This document shows positions 59,957-64,000 of a stretch of 64,000 bases of DNA, piece by piece; position 1 is the stretch's first letter; each line of letters begins with the position of its first letter. A program made the position numbers and the translations under genes. Below the pieces are notes generated by a model. It did not search any database, was not told the DNA's origin, and was given only the letters and a program-made list of their open reading frames with translations. The stretch covers positions 1 through 64,000 of the forward strand of contig JAGRJY010000043.1 in assembly GCA_020442465.1 (NCBI GenBank). The letters are read 5' to 3'. The DNA is from Lysobacterales bacterium. Lineage in GTDB: Bacteria; Pseudomonadota; Gammaproteobacteria; Xanthomonadales; Xanthomonadaceae.

Positions 59957-61147
59957 ATGGATTTTCGAACCCTGTTCCTGCTGCACAGCGTGGTCAGCCT
60001 GACCTGCAGCGCGAGCCTGGTGGCGCTGGCTTCCATCTTTCCGCGACAGCCCGGCAGCCGACTGTGGGCGCTGGCCATGGGCCAGATCACGCTGGGTCTG
60101 GTCTGCCTGGTCGGGTTCTCCGAGGCCGGTTGGTGGCTGCTTGCCGTGCTGGGCAACTGGCTGCCGATCAGCGGGTTTCTGAGCCTCGCGCGAGCGACGC
60201 AGCAGGCCGCTGGACGCACGCCATTGAACGCGTCTTGGCGGCTGGGCTGGCTGGTGGTCATCGCCCTGGTTCTTGGCTACATCACGCTAGCCCATGTCGC
60301 TCCGTCGCCGTCCGGCCATACCGCAGGACAGCTCTGGTTCGACCGCCGCGCCTACTTTTCCTCCATGCTCGTGTCGGCCGCCATCGCCACGACCATGTTG
60401 ATCATGGCACGTGACATCTGGCTCAGTGGCTGCCATCGGTTGCCTTTCTGGAGCATCTACAGCGCCTGCACGGTGTTGATGCTGGTGGCCGCCACGGTAC
60501 GACTGCTGCTGTCGATCGGCTTCGGGCCTGACGCCGCCGAATCCCTGCAGGTCCTCAACAGCACATTTTTCCTCGTCACCACAGTCGGTTTGATCGGCTT
60601 CACCATCGGCGCCATTCTGATCACCGCCGGCCGGCTGAACAGCGAGATCACGGCGATGGCCGAGCGCGATGCGCTCACCGGGCTGCTCAACCGGCACGGG
60701 TTCTTCGCGCGCTACCGTGCATGGTCGTCCGAGCGGTCAACGATGTCGTTGAGCCTCGTGTTGATCGACATCGACCACTTCAAGTGCATCAACGATCAGC
60801 ATGGCCACGACGTCGGCGACGCCGTCATCGGTCGCCTGGCCGCCCTGCTCACCGAAGGCGTGCGCCGCTCGGACTGGGTCGCCCGCTTCGGCGGCGAGGA
60901 GTTCGTCGTCGCGCTGCCGGACACGGCGCAAGCCGAGGCACTCGAACTTGCCGATCGCCTGCGCGGAGCGATCGAGCGCGAAGGGCTTCAGCATGCCGGC
61001 GCGCGCCTGCACTTCACCGCCAGTTTCGGTGTCGCCCAAGGCCGCGCCGACTCGCCATTCGAAACCCTGTTCAAGGCTGCCGACCGCGCCCTCTATGCAG
61101 CCAAGCATCAGGGGCGCAACCGGGTCCACATCGCAGCCATGCCCTGA
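59957..61147 (+). CDS. Membrane diguanylate cyclase
   Basis: 396 aa. Six or seven transmembrane helices (about 5-225) form a MHYT-less, DGC-associated membrane sensor. The GGDEF domain (about 237-390) has the intact active site G-G-E-E-F and D-I-D-H-F-K. No inhibitory R-x-x-D is clear. It is the third GGDEF protein of the window, with no EAL gene beside it. It lies downstream of the lipoprotein and its terminator, so is probably on its own transcript. Confidence 0.92.
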   Translation: MDFRTLFLLHSVVSLTCSASLVALASIFPRQPGSRLWALAMGQITLGLVCLVGFSEAGWWLLAVLGNWLPISGFLSLARATQQAAGRTPLNASWRLGWLVVIALVLGYITLAHVAPSPSGHTAGQLWFDRRAYFSSMLVSAAIATTMLIMARDIWLSGCHRLPFWSIYSACTVLMLVAATVRLLLSIGFGPDAAESLQVLNSTFFLVTTVGLIGFTIGAILITAGRLNSEITAMAERDALTGLLNRHGFFARYRAWSSERSTMSLSLVLIDIDHFKCINDQHGHDVGDAVIGRLAALLTEGVRRSDWVARFGGEEFVVALPDTAQAEALELADRLRGAIEREGLQHAGARLHFTASFGVAQGRADSPFETLFKAADRALYAAKHQGRNRVHIAAMP

Positions 61148-61308
61148 CGGCCCGAAAGACCGCTCAAGCGACCCAGCGCGATGGCAGGGACGCCCGGCAC
61201 AACAGATCTGCGAAGTCGGGACCCGGGCTGACGCAGCGCGACGGCGCAACCGCGTGCTCTCCCGACCCAGTGAGGGCCGCGGGCGTTCGATGCACCCGCG
61301 CTTGCCGC

Positions 61309-61953
61309 TCAGCGCCTCGTCGAATTCTTGGCCTCTGCCGTCACCGCCTGCCTGATCGCCTCGATCGCCTCCAGATCATGCGGCTGCGGCGCATGCAGGG
61401 CTTCGAGTCTGCCGAGCCAGTCCGCCAGGTCTGTCGAGCGCTGCGCGATCAGCTCGGCGACGGCATCGCGCAGCTCCTCAGCGGGCAAGGTGCGGTAGCC
61501 GAGCGCTTCGCGCAGTTGCTCGCGAGCGATGGCGAGGCGACGCGCCGCATTGGGTTTCGCCCACGGCCCGAAGCCTGCGGCGAATACGGCGAGCAACGCG
61601 GGATCATCGGATTCGAGCGTGGCGTAGCCGGGCCGCCGGGCGCTGGAGAGCGCGCTGCCGCGTACCGGCGTCGACAGGCCGCGCGCGTGCACCGAGATCC
61701 ATTCGCCCGACACGCCCATCGAGGCGAGGATCGGGCTGAGCGTCCAGACCAAGGCGCCGTCACCCACCGCGCATTCCCAGGTTTCCTCGCAGGCGTGATA
61801 GCCGACATCGGCGCCGCGGTCGGGACCCTGACTGACCAGGCGCGCTGGTTGCGCAGGCGCCTTGGCCACCGATGTCGCCACGGCCCGATAGGCATCGAGG
61901 ATGTGCTCGCGGTCGACGGGCGGATCGGGGCGGACGGTCCAGCGAATCTTCAT
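61309..61953 (-). CDS. Hypothetical protein
   Basis: 214 aa, soluble, no signal peptide or membrane helix. Central part is beta-rich (T-W-E-C-A-V-G-D-G-A-L-V-W-T), the last 80 residues are helical and charged with many Arg and Glu residues. Family not recognised. Convergent with the membrane cyclase. Confidence 0.65.
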   Translation of the reverse strand: MKIRWTVRPDPPVDREHILDAYRAVATSVAKAPAQPARLVSQGPDRGADVGYHACEETWECAVGDGALVWTLSPILASMGVSGEWISVHARGLSTPVRGSALSSARRPGYATLESDDPALLAVFAAGFGPWAKPNAARRLAIAREQLREALGYRTLPAEELRDAVAELIAQRSTDLADWLGRLEALHAPQPHDLEAIEAIRQAVTAEAKNSTRR

Positions 61954-62522
61954 GTACGGTGACGTCCTCGCGCATGCGCGCCATTGAAGTGCAGCGCCGA
62001 TGCTACGTGATGGGCCTCTCGCTTGTGGAGAGGTTGCGCCGATGACCCGCCCTGTTCGCGTGCAGCGGAATCGTGTCAGGCGTCGTTTGACCTATTGGAT
62101 GCGATGAATCCAGGCCGACTCCCGCAACGCTTCCTACCACCACATCCGCCGCAGGAACCGCCCGCGCGTTCTCACCGCGCGGATCAGCGTGCCGATGAGG
62201 TGAAACAGGATCAGCAAGATGGTCAACCGTGCGGCGCGTGGCCTGGCGGCTCGCTGCGCTTGCCGGCCTGTTGACCGTGCCTGGCATCATCATGACGGCA
62301 CTGTGGCCAAGTCCAGGCTGGCTGGTGCTCCGTCTGGTTTGGTCCGCGTTCCTGATCGTCGCGCTAGGTGCCGGCGCGCTGATCGGCCTATGGTCTTCGT
62401 CGTTGCAACGGCCAACGCACGCGTAGGCGGCGTCGACTCCCGGTCTTCGATTGCGCGTCGCGCCGAAGATGCCTGTCGGCATCGCGCTATCCGGCGGATG
62501 CCGAATCGCGGCTACTTGCCCG
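61954..62522. other. Intergenic stretch with a possible small gene
   Basis: 569 bp. Apart from the small frame at 62229-62426 nothing convincing is present on either strand; other frames are shadows. Confidence 0.4.
62229..62426 (+). CDS. Possible small two-helix membrane protein
   Basis: 65 aa from a GTG. Two hydrophobic helices (about 7-25 and 30-53) make a compact membrane hairpin. No clear ribosome-binding site. The hydrophobic pattern is more regular than in the surrounding shadows. It may be a genuine small protein, but support is weak. Confidence 0.35.
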   Translation: MRRVAWRLAALAGLLTVPGIIMTALWPSPGWLVLRLVWSAFLIVALGAGALIGLWSSSLQRPTHA

Positions 62523-63539
62523 TCACGACGTGCCTGCGGCGCCCGCCCCGCGCCGCACCTCTCCCGCCGGACAACCGAACCAGCGCTTGCACGCATGCTG
62601 CAGGGCGGCGGGTTCGGAGAAGCCGAGCAGGTAGGCGATCTCGCCGAGTGAGAGCTGGCCGCCGAGGTGGTGGCGGGCGAGATCGCGGCGGCTTTCGTCC
62701 TTGAGCCGTCGAAACGTTTGCTTGTGCTGCGCGAGCGCCGCGCGGAGAGCGTCCTCGCTCATGCCGCAGGCTTGCGCGACGCCCTGCATGTCCGGCTCTT
62801 TGCCGCGCAACCACTGGGTGCGCACCACGTGGCGCACGCGGTCGACCGAGCTGTCGGTGTGCGCGGGGAGTCGCTTGTCCGCGAACGATTCGAGGATGCT
62901 TTGCAGATAGGCGTCGTGGGTCTGCAGCGGCCAGTCGAGCATCGCGGCGTCGAGATGCATGCCGTTCTCGCTGCTGCCGAATTCGGGCAGCACCCCGAAT
63001 CGCCGCGCATAGTCATCCGGAGCGGCTTGCCGCGGGGCGATGAACCGCACGGAGCGTACCGGCAACGGCCGCGCACACGCGCCGCTGAACAGTTTGCAGG
63101 TCATGCTCATCAGGTGCTCGACGAACCACGGATTGTGGCGCGCGTCGCCGTCCAGCTCGGCGTTGACGAAGCGCAGATGCAGGTCGTCCCGCGACACCGT
63201 CCACTCGAACCGGTCGAGTACCTGACTCAGCTGGATGTAGCGCTCGACCGCCTGCAGGGCGCGTCGCACGTCGACGGAACGCATGGCCAGGTGGGTGACC
63301 ACGTGCATCTGTCCCGGCGGAAAGCGATCGATCAGGGTCAGTCCAATGTCCCGCCGCACCGACGCGGCGCGCGCCCACAGGGCGTCGAACACCGGCAGCG
63401 GGCAGGTCAGTTCGGTCGAGGACAGCGCGTCGCGGGTCAGCCCGGCCGCGGCCAGCAGGTCATCCACCGGCACGCCGGCGGCGTCCAGCTCGTGCACGAG
63501 AAAGCGCACGGTGATGGATGTGGTGGTGCCCTCGGCCAC
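62523..63539 (-). CDS. AraC-family transcriptional regulator
   Basis: 338 aa from the GTG at 63539, chosen because a GGAG site precedes it; GTG 63554 is an alternative. The N-terminal part (about 10-200) is an Arabinose_bd-like (OruR/AraC-ligand) domain; the C-terminal double HTH (about 235-325) has L-S-L-G-E-I-A-Y-L-L-G-F-S-E-P-A-A-L-Q-H. It is divergent from the sterol-desaturase-type gene, a likely target. Direct repeats in the intergenic gap fit an AraC operator. Confidence 0.88.
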   Translation of the reverse strand: MAEGTTTSITVRFLVHELDAAGVPVDDLLAAAGLTRDALSSTELTCPLPVFDALWARAASVRRDIGLTLIDRFPPGQMHVVTHLAMRSVDVRRALQAVERYIQLSQVLDRFEWTVSRDDLHLRFVNAELDGDARHNPWFVEHLMSMTCKLFSGACARPLPVRSVRFIAPRQAAPDDYARRFGVLPEFGSSENGMHLDAAMLDWPLQTHDAYLQSILESFADKRLPAHTDSSVDRVRHVVRTQWLRGKEPDMQGVAQACGMSEDALRAALAQHKQTFRRLKDESRRDLARHHLGGQLSLGEIAYLLGFSEPAALQHACKRWFGCPAGEVRRGAGAAGTS

Positions 63540-63540
63540 C

Positions 63541-63574
63541 CGATCTCCGATCACTGATCAGCGATCTCGGATCA
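63541..63574. promoter_or_regulatory. Direct repeats, candidate AraC operator
   Basis: CGATCTCCGATCA (63541-63553) and CGATCTCGGATCA (63562-63574) match at 12 of 13 positions and lie 21 bp apart, two helical turns. A central CTGATCAG palindrome sits between them. Spaced direct repeats are the usual AraC-type target. Confidence 0.5.
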
Positions 63575-63632
63575 TCGCCAGCGCGCCGGGCTGCTGTCCA
63601 TACTGCGGCGCAAGGTGACCGGAGTACGCGCC

Positions 63633-64000
63633 ATGCAGCAGTGGATCGAAGCCTATCCCGCCGCCGCGGTGTTCGCGGTGTTTCTCGCGTTCGTCGTGCT
63701 CGAGCTGGCGCTCGGCCTGTTCCGCAGCGAGCACGAGACGCGCGAAGACGCGCCGCTCGAAGGCGCCATCACCCTGTTGTTCGCCGCGATGATCTACCCC
63801 GGCGTGCTTTGGCTGGTGGGCTGGCTCGCGGCGCAGTACACGCCGGAGCTGGCCGGAAGCCTCGCCGGGCTGCCGGTGTGGGCGATGGTGCTCATCCTGC
63901 TGCTCGGCGACGACCTCACCCAGTACTGGTGGCACCGCGCCTCACATTCGCCGCTGCTGTGGCCTCTGCACCGCGCCCACCACTCGGCGCCGTACATGAG
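63633..64000 (+). CDS. Sterol desaturase / fatty acid hydroxylase, partial at the right edge
   Basis: At least 122 aa; the gene runs off the window, so its C-terminal part is missing. Three or four transmembrane helices. His boxes start H-R-A-S-H and H-R-A-H-H near 108-119, the family signature. It is a membrane di-iron enzyme acting on lipids, and related to the hydroxylase at 29938. The ATG has a GGAG site. Divergent from the AraC gene. Confidence 0.85.
   Translation, partial: MQQWIEAYPAAAVFAVFLAFVVLELALGLFRSEHETREDAPLEGAITLLFAAMIYPGVLWLVGWLAAQYTPELAGSLAGLPVWAMVLILLLGDDLTQYWWHRASHSPLLWPLHRAHHSAPYM

Noticed and set aside
62003..62596. Minus-strand frame of 197 codons downstream of the AraC gene
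   Set aside because: It overlaps the AraC gene end and has no recognisable domain. A 30-residue hydrophobic frame on the same strand near 62125-62220 was also considered but lacks an ATG and a ribosome-binding site.

Overview
The window is a very GC-rich stretch of chromosome, most likely from a gammaproteobacterium of the order Lysobacterales (Xanthomonadales), perhaps Rhodanobacteraceae-like. This is an inference. It rests on protein types (MocR/YczE pair, ArsN2, ArnT-like glycosyltransferase, two DUF4398-type envelope proteins), on a hairpin at the left edge that resembles a repeat abundant in xanthomonads, and on several secreted proteins carrying a short F-x-x-G-F-E signature. I saw no rRNA, tRNA, phage, insertion sequence or CRISPR array. 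About 63 genes fill the window, on both strands, in short operons. Frameshifts interrupt two of them.

Left part (1-9200): a 96-bp direct repeat and a hairpin; then TfoX-N, ArsN2 acetyltransferase, MOSC, an unknown protein and a pirin; then a membrane protein. A two-component pair (HisKA_3 kinase, LuxR-type regulator) is followed by a four-gene module: a large unknown protein, a small GTPase and two Roadblock/LC7 proteins. This resembles MglA/MglB-type polarity or signalling systems and is the most system-like cluster in the window.

Middle (9200-33400): glutaminase, an ankyrin-repeat protein, a propeller diguanylate cyclase with a frameshift, a small secreted protein ending in GFE, a stand-alone molybdopterin oxidoreductase, a TM-YqcC fusion, an ArnT/PMT-like transferase, a TlpA-like thioredoxin, a 7TM diguanylate cyclase, a very large Tricorn-like peptidase, GFA, SRPBCC and fatty-acid-hydroxylase proteins, then a membrane-anchored glutaredoxin next to a small protein whose cysteines have mirror-symmetric spacing, and a secreted protein with a C-terminal sorting-type helix.

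Right part (33400-64000): an envelope-stress cluster (two small membrane proteins, an OmpA-like lipoprotein, a DUF4398 protein), SRPBCC plus MerR, an epimerase, a frameshifted LuxR regulator, a BNR-repeat protein with a MoaD/ThiS partner, secreted proteins, an ArsR-SRPBCC fusion with an operator over its start codon, a MocR/YczE divergent pair, a possible immunity protein beside 16-bp tandem repeats, a leucine-rich-repeat protein, an SPFH/zinc-ribbon operon, a CPBP protease, a lipoprotein, a third diguanylate cyclase, and an AraC regulator divergent from a sterol-desaturase-type gene that runs off the right edge.

Recurring themes are c-di-GMP synthesis (three GGDEF proteins, no EAL or HD-GYP partner seen), secreted proteins of unknown function, short-unit tandem repeats between genes (14, 16 and 14 bp units), and frameshifts lying exactly in CG-dinucleotide tracts.
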